DNA of 64,000 bases, taken from positions 310,001 through 374,000 of the forward strand of contig NC_015155.1 in NCBI RefSeq assembly GCF_000179035.2. The letters are read 5' to 3'. The notes below the pieces were generated by a model, which made no database searches, was not told the DNA's origin, and saw only the letters and a program-made list of their open reading frames with translations. Both the position numbers and the translations under genes were made by a program. This DNA comes from Mycoplasma suis str. Illinois (GTDB lineage: Bacteria; Bacillota_I; Bacilli_A; Mycoplasmatales; Mycoplasmoidaceae). This document shows, piece by piece, positions 11,170-23,360 of the stretch (its first letter is position 1; each line of letters starts with the position of its first letter).

Positions 11170-12386
11170 TTGGTAACTAAAGTAAAGTGAATTTGAGGTT
11201 TTACAGGAACTTTCGGCTCTCAAAGTGTTTTGATTCCAGTATTAATTTCTCAAGATTCTGGAATCAAAACAATTACAGTAGCTGGAAGTAGCTCTTTATT
11301 CGAGCCAGTTGAATCACTGAGTGATTCAATTAATTTAAGTTCAAATAAAAATGTTGTTTTAAGTGCCCTCCCTACTGGTTCTACTTGAGGGAGAGAGGCA
11401 CTAAAAAATAAACAAATAGATCTTTCTCTGTTATCGACAGAGAAAGAGAATTCGCTAGGTATTGGATTTATTTTGGAAAATTTTTTGAAAACCGTAACAA
11501 TATCTGAACATAAATTAGTTAGAGATCCAGTAGTTCTTCTTTATTCTTCTAGTGGTTGTGTAGCCCAAGGAATTAAGGAATTGGGAGAATATTATCGACA
11601 AAAATATGCAAAAGATATTTTTGCAGGGAAGGAAATAAAAAATGTAGATAAAGACCAACTAAAAGTTTGTTTACAAAATTTAGTTGGTTTTTCAAGAGAA
11701 GGAAATAATAAAAGATCAAGTATTAATAGAGCTTTAATTGGAAAGCAAGAAAAAGAATTTGATCACTTAAAGATTAGAGAAGTTCCGGAAAATAGTCACT
11801 TAGCTATAGATTTTTTAATAAGAGAATCATCAAATGATTCTCTAGTGTTAGTTCCAAATTCTTTTTATGAAGTGAATAAAGATTATTTAAAGAGTTTGGG
11901 GTTTGAAGCTATAGTATTTGAACATTATTCTCTGGAAAGAAAAATGAATTTCGGAATAGAAAAAGATGAAATTAAGAATAATCCTGAAAAACTATTGTGA
12001 GTTAATGATTTTTTAACTCACTATAAAAAATTAGAAAGTGATTTTCAGTTGGACACTACAGCAGCTTATTATGACCAAAATAGACAATGCATTAAGTATT
12101 ATGGTCTCTTAGATTCTCCTGTAGAAGTTAATACCATCACTGGGGGGGGCACTCTCCCTCTAATGCCCAAAAAAATAATATTGATGCCAAAAGTCAAGAA
12201 TCAAGAAATAATTCCCCAACTTTGGGCAAAAATCACTATATTAAGAGCTTTATATCTTCAATTCTTGCTTTCTCAGAATCGCAAGAATGAGGAAGATACT
12301 TGCCACTCAAAACTATTCTTAATTCCCTCAAGAAAGATAAATCCATTATCTCATCAGAATGCTTAATAGAACAAAGTGAATCATAG
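11170..12386 (+). CDS. PstS-like substrate-binding protein 1, with phase-variable G8 tract
   Basis: Exported binding protein resembling PstS: an N-terminal hydrophobic segment, then VAGSSSLFEPVESL (about residues 38-51) and ALPTGSTWGREAL, matching the GSS...and GSG-x-G phosphate-contact loops, then DLSLLST. TTG 11170 is the first start after the palindromic terminator. At 12142-12149 lies G8. As printed, the frame continues to TAA 12364-12366 with an atypical tail. One more G would give a Ser/Asn-rich tail with a hydrophobic helix ending at TAG 12384-12386. It is paralogous to the next gene. Phosphate as ligand is inferred from the fold signature only. Confidence 0.65.
12142..12149 (+). repeat. 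Homopolymer G8 in PstS-like gene 1
   Basis: Eight consecutive G near the 3' end of the coding region. G7 closes the frame within five codons; G8 gives the printed tail; G9 opens a different, more protein-like tail. Length change by slipped-strand replication would therefore alter the C-terminus. Confidence 0.75.
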
Positions 12387-13518
12387 GATTCACTTCTGTT
12401 TTTGGTTCTCAAGCTATTTTGATTCCAGTATTAAGCTCTAAAGACTCAGGGCTCTCAACAGTAACGCTAGCTGGAAGTAGCTCACTATTTGATCCCTTTG
12501 AGTCTTTAGTAGATGTAATTAAAGATCCTAAAGTATCAGTAAGTATATTGCCTACTGGTACAGCTTGAAGTAGAGAAGCATTAGATAAGAAACATATAGA
12601 TATGTCTCTTACTTCTACTAGAAGAAAGGAAAGTGAAGCTAATGTTCAAATTGGGAGAGGATCATCTGGTTTGTTCGGAATCTTTAATGATATAGGAAAT
12701 CTTTTTTCAGGAAGAAATCCAATAATTAAAAATTTTTGACAGCAAACTGGACCAATAAAAGAATGGAATTTAGTCACTGATCCAGTTGGATTTTTATATA
12801 CAGATTATTTAGGTTGTCCTAAAAATGGAGAAAGTTTAAAGAAATGAGAAGGAACTTATGAAGATGATGTTTTGTCCATTCTTTTTGGACTAAAAGAAAA
12901 AATAATGTTAGAACTAGATTTCCTTGTCAAGGTAAATGAGAGGGATTTTCTAGGGAAGGAAGAGATTCCAGATCCAGCGTTAATAAAACATTATTAACAA
13001 AAGTAAGTTCAGGGCAAGATAAAAGCTCCGATCACCTTAAATTCAGGGAAATCCCTGAAAGTAATTATGCAGCTATTGAATTTTTAGTGAGAGAAGCTCA
13101 CTCAAATTCTTTAATTCCTATTCCTGAATCCTTTTATAAAGCTAATGAAGAATATTTAAAAGGATTAGGATTCCATTATCTTTCTTCAAGTGTTTCAACT
13201 TTTAGTCTTTTTTCTTCTTCGGGACCTACAACTTCCTATAACAGACAATTGAAGTTTGAGGTGAATAAACAAGAGCTAGAAAAAGAAGAAAGCATTAATA
13301 AAAGAAAATGAATCAACGAAGCTTTAACTCAATATGAGAAATTTAATAAAGACTTCAAGTTAAATGTTGCAGCCTCTTTTTATGACGGAAATAAAGAATG
13401 TGATGTAAATAGAGGTAATTTATTGCTAGAATACAAAGGACGACCTCATGAAGTTCACGAAGTCACAGGAAAACCTGAAGAAGTTAAAAACTGTAATCAA
13501 TCAAACAAAAAGAATTAA
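12359..13518 (+). CDS. PstS-like substrate-binding protein 2, frameshifted at A6
   Basis: Paralogue of the preceding gene over its whole length: VTLAGSSSLFDPFESLV and ILPTGTAWSREALDKKHID correspond to the same phosphate-loop segments. ATG 12359 gives an N-terminus homologous to protein 1. The printed frame ends at TAA 12995-12997 with a non-homologous tail. Reading one extra A at the A6 run 12897-12902 restores homology (GFSREG, SSDHLKFREIPES, AAIEFLVREA) through to TAA 13516-13518. This may be a lesion, a phase-variable state, expression through slippage, or a base-calling error. It overlaps the end of gene 1. Confidence 0.65.
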
Positions 13519-13533
13519 TTTTTAATATCTCCT

Positions 13534-13542
13534 CCCCCCCCC
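13534..13542. repeat. Intergenic C9 tract
   Basis: Nine C residues 15 bp after the second PstS-like gene, flanked by ATATCTCCT and GAGAGGGGAGAAGGATAT, which can pair imperfectly. A hypermutable tract in a hairpin between convergent genes. Nothing else is recognisable between 13519 and 13641 apart from a C6 run near 13604. Confidence 0.6.
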
Positions 13543-13641
13543 GAGAGGGGAGAAGGATATACAAAAAAACTAAACCATTAAAAAATCCAAGAAGATTCTT
13601 TTAAACCCCCCTGAAGAAGGGGAAAAAGTTTTTCTACTAAA

Positions 13642-14516
13642 TTAAGGTAGAACTATTTTGTGAGCTCACTTAGGGAAAAGGTCATTGTGAGTCAATATTT
13701 GGGAAATTTGAAGACTTGAATCTAATACAAACTCTTGATTTGTGAATGTAACTTTAGAAATTATTTGCTTAATTTGCTTTTCAATTACTTTGTCAATATT
13801 AGGGATATTTGGATTTTTAGCCAATAGGCTTTCTCTTAATTTATTTTTTCTTGTTCTAGTCAGTTAGGGCAAACTTCTTCTTCGGTCAAGAACAAACAAT
13901 TAGATGCTGCATAATGCAGCACTAATTTTTTAATTTCAAAAATATTTTCTATATCAGTTTTTTCTCCTGTTTTTAGAGAAAGAATAGCTCCTAATTTGTT
14001 ATTGTGGTGAACATAAGAAAGGTTTAGGCACTTCTCTTCTGAAACAGGAGAAACTATTAATTCAGTTATCTTAATAGTTTCTTTAGTAATAGAGGAAAGG
14101 GAGGAAATTTTTTGTTCTACTGTAAGTTCATCTTTAGTTGACTGTAGTTTTAGGAATTCTTCCAAACTTAATGTTTTGTTTTCTCCTTTTTGTAGATAAT
14201 TTAGAAGAATATCAGCAATTTCAGAGGCAGTAGATTTAAAGTCAGCAGAGTTAGTTACGAAGTCTGTCTCAGCTCTCATGCAGAATAGAGCTGCAATTGA
14301 ATAATCTTCTGTATGTACTTGAAAAATCTTTCCTTCCGGAAGTTCAGAATCTCCTGAAGAAGTTGAACTAGAATGTTTAATACTTTTCTTGAAAAGTAAT
14401 CCTTTAGCTTTGTCATAGTCATACTTAGCTTCTTCTAAAGCTTTTAGGCATTCATTGAAAGGAGCCAAAGTCTCCTTTCTAAGTCTTACTAAAAACTTCT
14501 TTTTATCTCCTACCAT
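13642..14516 (-). CDS. tsf: Elongation factor Ts, requires -1 shift at A6
   Basis: Nucleotide exchange factor for EF-Tu. The N-terminal UBA-like part (VRLRKETLAPFNECLKALEE) and the core TDFV motif (RAETDFVTNSADF) are clear. The printed frame stops at 13836-13838 after about 226 residues. The homologous C-terminus (KNPNIPNIDKVIEKQI, then VTFTNQEFVLD) is in the -1 frame and ends at 13642-13644. The two join if the A6 run (complement of 13844-13849) is read as A7, giving about 291 residues, normal for EF-Ts. The protein is essential, so slippage or a sequencing error is more likely than loss. ATG 14516. Confidence 0.9.
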
Positions 14517-14551
14517 AAAAAACTACTTACTAATTAGAGTTTACTCTCTAA

Positions 14552-15135
14552 TTAAGAAGAGATTGGATCTTTTGATTCACTTTTAGTTGCTGCTGCTTTC
14601 TTGGAGAGAGGAACAAAAACACAAGAATATTGTGTTTTGTTAACTCCTTTTAGAGGTTCCATTGTCTTTCCGGCATCTTGTATTATTTCTTTAATTCTGC
14701 CGAGAAGGCTCTCAGCAATAGGAGATTTAAAGTTAGCAGTTTCAAAAGGAGTCTTAATAATTAATTGAACTCTATCTCCAGCTTCCAATCATTCTTTCAT
14801 TTTTTTAATTTTTCATTCTAAATCATGAGAGTCAATCTTCAATTTAAGGGCAATAGATTTCATCTTATTGCCCTTATTTTTTCTTTTTTAGAAGATTGAT
14901 ATTCTTGTTTCTTTTTTTCTTGTATGAAAGATTCGTAATTTACAAGCTTTACTACATGAGGACTAAGTGAACTATTAACTAGCATAAGATCTAGTCCTTT
15001 TTCCTCTGCTTTAGTAAACATCTCCTCTCAGGAGACGATACTAGAAGAGCCGTCTTCTTCTATTAATCTATATGTCTCTTCGTTAGTGTTTTCCCGTGTA
15101 AGTTGTTTTGGAAATTTTTTTCCTAGTTTCAGTAT
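14552..15135 (-). CDS. infC: Translation initiation factor IF-3, non-AUG start and -1 shift at A6
   Basis: IF-3 keeps 30S subunits free and rejects wrong start codons. The N-domain is recognisable from TRENTNEETYRLIEEDG to VKLVNYESF. The linker ends at KKEK, where the printed frame departs. The C-domain (SIALKLKIDSHDLEWKIKK, then WLEAGDRVQLIIK and CVFVPLSKK) is in the -1 frame. They join if the A6 run (complement of 14877-14882) is read as A7. No ATG, GTG or TTG precedes the N-domain; ATA 15135 (or the following CTG) is the likely start. ATG 14863 could start a free-standing C-domain of about 103 residues. Non-AUG starts on infC are a known autoregulatory feature in other bacteria. Confidence 0.88.
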
Positions 15136-15178
15136 TGAAGTAACTAAAAGATGAAGTTAAATAAAATCTTTTTTAGAA

Positions 15179-15216
15179 AGTTAAATTCTTTAGTTTGCTT
15201 ACTAAAGAATTTAACT
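15179..15216. terminator. 16-bp perfect hairpin between tRNA-Leu and infC
   Basis: Arms AGTTAAATTCTTTAGT and ACTAAAGAATTTAACT with a 6-nt loop. On the minus strand it lies between rpoE and infC and could attenuate or terminate read-through into infC. On the plus strand it is 17 bp ahead of the tRNA. Confidence 0.55.
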
Positions 15217-15233
15217 CTTCCTTTAATCGTTAC

Positions 15234-15321
15234 GCTCTTGTGGTGGAATTGGTAGACACGGTAGTCTCAAAAGCTACTGATACAGAATATCGTCTCAGTT
15301 CGAGTCTGAGCAAGAGCACCA
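15234..15321 (+). tRNA. tRNA-Leu (anticodon CAA)
   Basis: Class II tRNA of 88 nt with encoded CCA. Acceptor GCTCTTG pairs with CAAGAGC; the anticodon stem GTAGT/GCTAC closes the loop CTCAAAA with anticodon CAA; a long variable arm follows; the T arm CTCAG-TTCGAGT-CTGAG is perfect. It lies on the plus strand between two minus-strand genes. Confidence 0.95.
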
Positions 15322-15352
15322 GTTTATTAACTAACCCTTTTATTTAAGAAGA

Positions 15353-15856
15353 CTATTCGTAGTCTTCATCTTCGTCATCGTTAGATTTTCTACCACTACT
15401 GTATCCTTCTCCTTCGGAGTCAATTTCATCATTAATTGAATCTTCTTCACTTTCAGGAGAAACATTGTTGCTTTCAAGTTCTTCATCTTCAACAATTTCA
15501 TCTTCAGATTCATCTTCTTTCGGAGATGATTCTTCTACTGGATCTTCACCTTCTAGTTCCTTCTCGGAGAAGGAAATCTTTTGAGCTCTCTTACCCATAA
15601 TCTTTAGATATTCTGAATATTCCATATATTCTCTAAGTTTTCACATATTTTTTCCAACATATACAAATCTCGGGTCACTTAATAATTCCATATAAAAAGG
15701 ACCAATTCAGTTTTCAATACTGTCTTTTTTAAAATCTTTAGCTTTCATTCATGTCTTATTTCAAAGAGCTTGAAAATTAAAACTTTGTTGACCAAAATTT
15801 TCTATAGCTACTTCATTAGCTATATTGATTAAATCTCTTAGATTTAATTTAGTCAT
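15353..15856 (-). CDS. rpoE: DNA-directed RNA polymerase delta subunit
   Basis: A 167-residue RpoE/delta homologue. The N-terminal winged-helix (HARE-HTH) domain, about residues 1-85, contains LRDLINIANEVA and ends in the conserved GKNMWKLREY pattern. The remaining half is strongly acidic (runs of Asp and Glu), as in Gram-positive delta, which displaces nucleic acid from RNA polymerase. ATG 15856 is preceded by AGGTAAG. In firmicutes the gene is a standalone small subunit; here it lies between the HD gene and the tRNA-Leu/infC region on the minus strand. Confidence 0.92.
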
Positions 15857-15902
15857 TTTTTCTTACCTTTTCTTTTATTTTAACTTAATTTTTCAAGTTT
15901 AA

Positions 15903-17176
15903 TCAATTATTATGGTGTTTTTTAGTCATTAAAACAAAGTGTATTTCTCTCTCTTCTTGGAATGGGAAACTTAATTCAAGATCTTTAAAAGTTTTTGAAC
16001 TTAAGTCAAAATAACTTAATTTTTGAATTTTTTGAACTGCCTTATGACTTATTAGAGAAGAAATTCTTTTTGTTTGTAGAATCTCTTCTTCTTTAATAAT
16101 GTCAGGACATTCAAGTGAAAATTTACTGAATTTTTCAAATTCTTCTTGCTGCATTCTTACTAGAACATGATTACTTTCTTCAGAGTTACCTCTGAAGAGT
16201 AATAAAAGAGAATATAGTGAATTAGAAATAGAAGATGGATTAGATTTTTTATCTCTCAAAACAATTCATCTAATTTTGAGAGAATAGTATAGTCTTTCAA
16301 ATTAATAAATTCTTCTACTTTTATTTCCTCTAGTGTTTTTTCAAAAAGAGGTAATAAGAGTTCATAATTCGCATTATTCACAAATTCAGAGTTAAAAATC
16401 TTTTTTCATTCTTGAAATATCGCAAACAATATTACTTGATAAGAACAAGCAGAGGGATTTGAATAAACTTCCCTCTGCATATATTCTCTAGCTAATAGAA
16501 GAGAATATCTCTGATAATTAGTTTTTTGCAAAAAAGCTAACTTTCTTTGACCATTTAATTTAAGTAGTCTAGTTCACTTAATTATTAGACTAGGATCTAT
16601 TGAGAGAGTGAAACTTCCGCAGAAGTATCTATCTCTCAATAGATAATCTAGTCTATCTACATCTATATCTGAAGAAATTAATTCTTCTATTCATTTTCTC
16701 TCACTCTTTCTAGATAAAATATTTACTATTTCTTCAGCAAAGAAGGAGTCTTCTTTGCCATGAACTCTAGATCTTTCAACTAAGAGAAGATTTAACTTAG
16801 AGTTTTTATTAAGAATTATTCTTTTTGTCATTTCTTCATGAGAGAAATTAGGGAAGAGTCACTCGAAAAAATGTGAAAAAGGACCATGCCCTAAGTCATG
16901 CAGGAGGGCACTAGCGAGAGCTAAGTCAATTTCTAATTGATCATCTTTCAGATTTAGATCTCCCAGAGAAAGAAAGTGGGAGATAAATTTAGAAGTTAAA
17001 GCATAAACACCCAGAGAATGAGAAAGTCTAGAGTGAGTAGCTCCTGGAAAGTTTTCATGCAAAAAACCTAATTGACTTATTGAAGATAGTCTTTGAAACT
17101 CCTGAGTATTTAAAAGTCCGTATAGTCAAAAGGAGTAGCCTTCAAAAATGATCTCACCATGTATGGGATCTTTTAT
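15903..17176 (-). CDS. HD-domain phosphohydrolase, AUA start and -1 shift at A6
   Basis: Metal-dependent phosphohydrolase of the dNTPase-like HD family. N-terminal DPIHGEI and TQEFQRL, then PGATHSRLSHSLGVY with the first metal His, and LLHDLGHGPFSH with the HD pair, are all conserved. Metal ligands are present. No ATG, GTG or TTG precedes these motifs after the in-frame TAA; ATA 17176 gives the usual N-terminus (Lys-Asp-Pro-Ile-His-Gly). The frame changes at A6 (complement of 16245-16250): reading A7 joins the long N-terminal frame to the C-terminal 120 residues ending at 15903. Nucleotide substrate is unknown. Confidence 0.85.
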
Positions 17177-17251
17177 GAACGGTCAACCCCCAGAAACTGG
17201 GAGTTCTAGGTGGGGTTTAGAAAAGAAAAGAATACCTAATTATCTAAGTAT

Positions 17252-18703
<1,452 letters not shown>

Positions 18704-18896
18704 AGTCTTTTAGTTAATTAATAAATAAATGATCTATTTAATTTTCTTATTTATTAATTAGCTTTAAAGACAATAAAAGACTAATTAAAAGAAAAAACCT
18801 AATAAACAATATATAGAAATATATAGATTTATTAGGTTAAAAAAGAGAAAATATTTTTTAAAAATATTTAATTGTTTTTGGTAATTAATTAACTAT
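18704..18896. repeat. Hairpin-rich spacer between gltX and hsdS1
   Basis: No gene. It contains AACCTAATAAA/TTTATTAGGTT (18796-18838, perfect 11-bp arms) and a longer AT-rich pairing of TTAATTAATAAATAA with TTATTTATTAATTAG nearer gltX. Promoters for the divergent gltX and hsdS1 must lie here, but I cannot fix a -10 or -35. Confidence 0.45.
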
Positions 18897-20084
<1,188 letters not shown>

Positions 20085-20186
20085 AAGTAGATAAAAGAAA
20101 AGAATTTTGTTAATAATTTTTTGAAAATTAAAAATTAATAAAATTTTTCTTTTCAAAAAAGCAATAAGAATTTAGTTATTCATTAA

Positions 20187-20783
20187 ATGACTTCTTTAAC
20201 AGCATTTTTAGGTGTTATGTTTCCTTGAACATTAAGTAATGGTGATATTACTATGTTTGCTTCTAATAAAGAAAAAACAACAGTAGAGTGCGAAGTTACA
20301 GATGATAAAACTTCTTTATCATCAACTAAAAAAATTTCCTCAAATAATTGCATTTCAGTTGAGGAATTTTTTAAAAAAGTAATAGAAATATTGGAAGATG
20401 AAAAACCAATTAAAAGGCGCAATATTGTTAGATTTCCCAGAATTTATAAAACACTTTGAGAATCTTTTGAATTTTCTAAAGGTAAAAAAGAATGTGCTCG
20501 AGCATCATGGGGTTTTCATGAGCAATTAAGAATAATAGAGAAGGGTTGTGCAGGATGAACAAAAAATATTTCTGTTGATGGAATTAAAAAAGATCCTAAT
20601 AAAGTTGTTCACTGAATAAGAGGAGAAAAGGTAGCAGTAACAAGGTATTTAAATAGATGAGGATTTTTAATGGGCAATTTAGAAGAAAAAGATGGAAAAA
20701 TGGATTGAAGAATGTATAAGACTCATTGTCATGGGAACTTTTTTAGACAGAGGGATCAAGTAGAAATAACTTGCGAAACCTAA
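20187..20783 (+). CDS. Hypothetical secreted protein, about 200 residues
   Basis: A 198-residue protein with a short hydrophobic N-terminus (TAFLGVMFPWTL) suited to export, followed by a soluble domain with Lys/Glu-rich and Trp-containing segments (CARASWGFHEQ, GCAGWTKNI, LNRWGFLMG) and several cysteines. No domain recognised. Short orphan proteins of this kind form large paralogous families in hemotropic mycoplasmas, so this may be one of them. It lies between two hsdS genes and has its own terminator-like hairpin downstream. ATG 20187 is the first start. Confidence 0.6.
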
Positions 20784-20813
20784 TTAATTATTAAATAAAA
20801 AATTAATTAAATT

Positions 20814-20829
20814 CCCCCTTTCTTGGGGG
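20814..20829 (+). terminator. Intrinsic terminator after the secreted orphan
   Basis: CCCCC-TTTCTT-GGGGG stem (part of a larger AATT...AATT pairing) followed by CTTAATTTTTT, 30 bp after the stop codon. Confidence 0.6.
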
Positions 20830-20875
20830 CTTAATTTTTTCTTTAAAAGTTAACTAAATATTTAATTAATAATTG

Positions 20876-22052
20876 ATGAGTGAAAAGTGAGAATGAGTTA
20901 CTTTGGATAAGTTGGGGAATATAGAGGCTGGCAGGCAAGCCTCTAAATTAGATAATTCACTTTTTGAAGGAGGAAACATCCCTTTAATAGGGGGAGAAGA
21001 AGTGTCAAAAAGTAGGTTTAGTGTTAACCCTGAAGTTAAAAAATTTTATAACTTGAAAGGATTGCGACAAAGTAAATTGTTTTCTAAAGGCAAAATTTTA
21101 TTCATTCGCTCCGGAAATTCAGCTGGAGATTCCTCTTTTCTAAATTTTGATTCCTGTTTAACTCAAAATCTTTATTCCTTTTCTTCCTTTAAGGAAATAT
21201 CTGATCCTAAATTTGTCAAATATTGTTTCAATTTCCAAAATTTAAAAACCAAATTAATCGTTTTATCTAAGTTACAAACAGCTCAACCAAATTTAACGCT
21301 TACAAAATTATTCCAAGTTAAGTTTCCTAAGCCCCCTCTAGATATTCAGCAAAAAATAGGAGAAATTCTTTCTAGATACGATTTAATTCTTGACAATAAT
21401 GAAAAACAAATTCAATTATTGAAGAATTTGAAAATATCTCTTTTTAAGGAATGATTTGTTAAGTTAAGGTTTCCTGATTATGAAAGTTACTCTATTCGGG
21501 GGGGAGTTACCTGAAGGCTGAAAGAGAGTCAAAATAGGAGAAATTTCAAAAATTCTTAAAGGAACTAAACCGGCAAATCACGCAAATTTATTGGGTGGAG
21601 GTGGAAAATATCCATTTTTTACCTCTTCTTTTACAACTAAAAGGTCTTACACCTTTTCATATGATTCATTTTCTTTGTTAGTTTCTGAAGGAGGAAGTAC
21701 TTTTCATGCAAAAATTTACAAAGGTAAATTTGAAGCTAGCAATCACACCTATGTAATTGATTTGGAAGAAAAAGAAAACACTTATTTAGTTTTGGAATTC
21801 TTAAATAATATTCATTTACCCAAATTAAATTGATTTACCTGCGCCACAACCTTCCTCAAGAATCTTTCTCCCCAGAAACTCAAAGAAATAGAAATCCTAA
21901 TTCCAGATCAAAAAATTCTCGAAAAATTCAATAATTTTTGGAAAAATATTCATTCCAAAATTGAGAAGTTGGAACTAAAAATGCAAAAATATGAAGAAAT
22001 TAAAAAGAAACTTTTGAATTCTCTTTTCTCTCAAGAAATTCAAGTCTATTAG
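20876..22052 (+). CDS. hsdS: Type I restriction specificity subunit 2, phase-variable (G7)
   Basis: Second HsdS, with a start almost identical to hsdS1 (EKWEWVTLDKLGNIEAG). TRD1 runs to FPKPPLDIQQKIGEIL, the conserved linker with an intact P-P-L-x-x-Q, then the central helix to LFKEWF. At 21498-21504 G7 breaks the frame and the printed reading stops at 21571-21573. One fewer G (or two more) leads into ELPEGWKRVKIGEISKIL, TRD2, and the terminal coiled-coil helix ending at 22052. In frame the protein would be about 391 residues. No hsdM or hsdR is in the window, so the partner subunits must be elsewhere or absent. Confidence 0.85.
21498..21504 (+). repeat. G7 tract switching hsdS2
   Basis: Seven G residues between the central conserved helix and TRD2. 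G7 gives a single-TRD protein; G6 or G9 gives the two-TRD subunit. Confidence 0.8.
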
Positions 22053-22065
22053 TTAATAAATAAGG

Positions 22066-22091
22066 AAGAGCCTTTATGGCTCTTTTATTTT
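22066..22091 (+). terminator. Intrinsic terminator after hsdS2
   Basis: AAGAGCC-TTTAT-GGCTCTT stem followed by TTATTTTTT, 13 bp after the hsdS2 stop, between convergent hsdS2 and the methyltransferase gene. Confidence 0.75.
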
Positions 22092-22099
22092 TTATCCTT

Positions 22100-23080
22100 T
22101 TAACTATTCAATACCTTTAGTATTTCTTTGGCAATTGCGAAAATAACAGGAACAGTTACTGAATTCCCAAATTGCTTGTAAGCTTGATTATCGCTAACAG
22201 GTATTAAAAAGTTATCTGGAAATCCCTGAAGTCTTGCCGCCTCACGAGGAGTTAATTTCCTAGGATTTTTATTTTTTTGTTCTATGAGGATTTCACTACC
22301 ATCCTTATAGTATCTAGCTGAAATAGTATTTGTGTAACTACTATTTTCACTAAAAAGGGAGAAACCAAATCCTCTCCCTTTTAGTTTGTGCTCTTCTTTT
22401 CTTCTTTTATGACCTTCTCATAAAAGATCAGAGATAGTATATTTATTATTTACTTCCTTTTCTAGTATGTCTCCCACACATGTAGCTTTTAGTGTGGGAG
22501 AAGGCATACTAAAGTTTTCGTAGGATTCAACTAAATCTTTATTGAATCCTACTATGTATATTCTTTCTCGATTTTGGGGTATTCCAAAATCTCTAGATTT
22601 AAGAACTTTATAAGTTATGTGATAATTCAAATCTTTTAAATGTTGTTCAATAACTTTTAAAGTTTCTCCTTTATTGTGAGTTCTTAAATTTTTTACATTT
22701 TCCAATAAAAAAGTCTTAGGCTTTTTATCCTTTAATATTCTTATTATTTCAAAGAAAAGAGCTCCTCTCTCATCTTCAAAACCTTTCTTTTTTCCTGCCT
22801 GACTAAAAGCTTGGCAGGGAAAACCAGCTACTAGAATATCATGATTCGGAATATCTTCTGAATTTATTTCTCTGATATCCCCTAAAGGTTCATCAGAGAA
22901 ATTAGATTTGTAAGTTTTCTTAGCAAACTTGTCTATTTCACTACTAAATACTACCTTAACTTCTCCAGTTAGGTGGAATCCTAATCTTGTCCCACCTATT
23001 CCTGCGAATAGGTCAATCATCCTGTATTTAGAATTTTCATTATTGGGGAATGGAGCTTCATTCCCTTCCTTATATCCCAT
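22100..23080 (-). CDS. C5 cytosine-specific DNA methyltransferase (orphan)
   Basis: A 326-residue type II m5C methyltransferase. Motif [14 protein letters not shown] (about residues 23-35) binds SAM; motif [13 protein letters not shown] holds the catalytic Cys; ENV (motif VI), [14 protein letters not shown] (motif VIII) and the C-terminal GNSVTVPVI (motif X) are all present, so it should be active. The target recognition domain between VIII and IX gives no clear specificity. No restriction endonuclease is adjacent. ATG 23080 is followed upstream by a perfect AT-rich palindrome. It is convergent with hsdS2. Confidence 0.93.
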
Positions 23081-23082
23081 CT

Positions 23083-23118
23083 AATTATTTATATATAAGG
23101 GAAAATATATAAATAATT
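23083..23118. repeat. 14-bp perfect inverted repeat at the methyltransferase start
   Basis: Arms AATTATTTATATAT and ATATATAAATAATT with an 8-nt spacer, directly upstream of the methyltransferase ATG. Its position overlaps where the promoter or leader must be, so it may be an operator or an mRNA hairpin that occludes initiation. The rest of 23119-23360 holds no gene I can support. Confidence 0.55.
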
Positions 23119-23360
23119 TAGATTTTTTGAACTAAAATTTAAATCAAGTCTTTTTGGAAATAAAATTCTGAAAGATTAATTAAAAGTTATTTTTAAAAGA
23201 GTTTTTATTAGCTTTTTCTGAGGAAAAGCTTAAATAAAAAATAGATATAGGAATGATCATGAAAAAGTTAATAAAATCAGAATCAACAGGTATATTTAGG
23301 TAAAAAGTCTTTTTTAGTTTTTGAAGAGACTTCAAAAACTTAAGTTGTGATTAGATTCTG

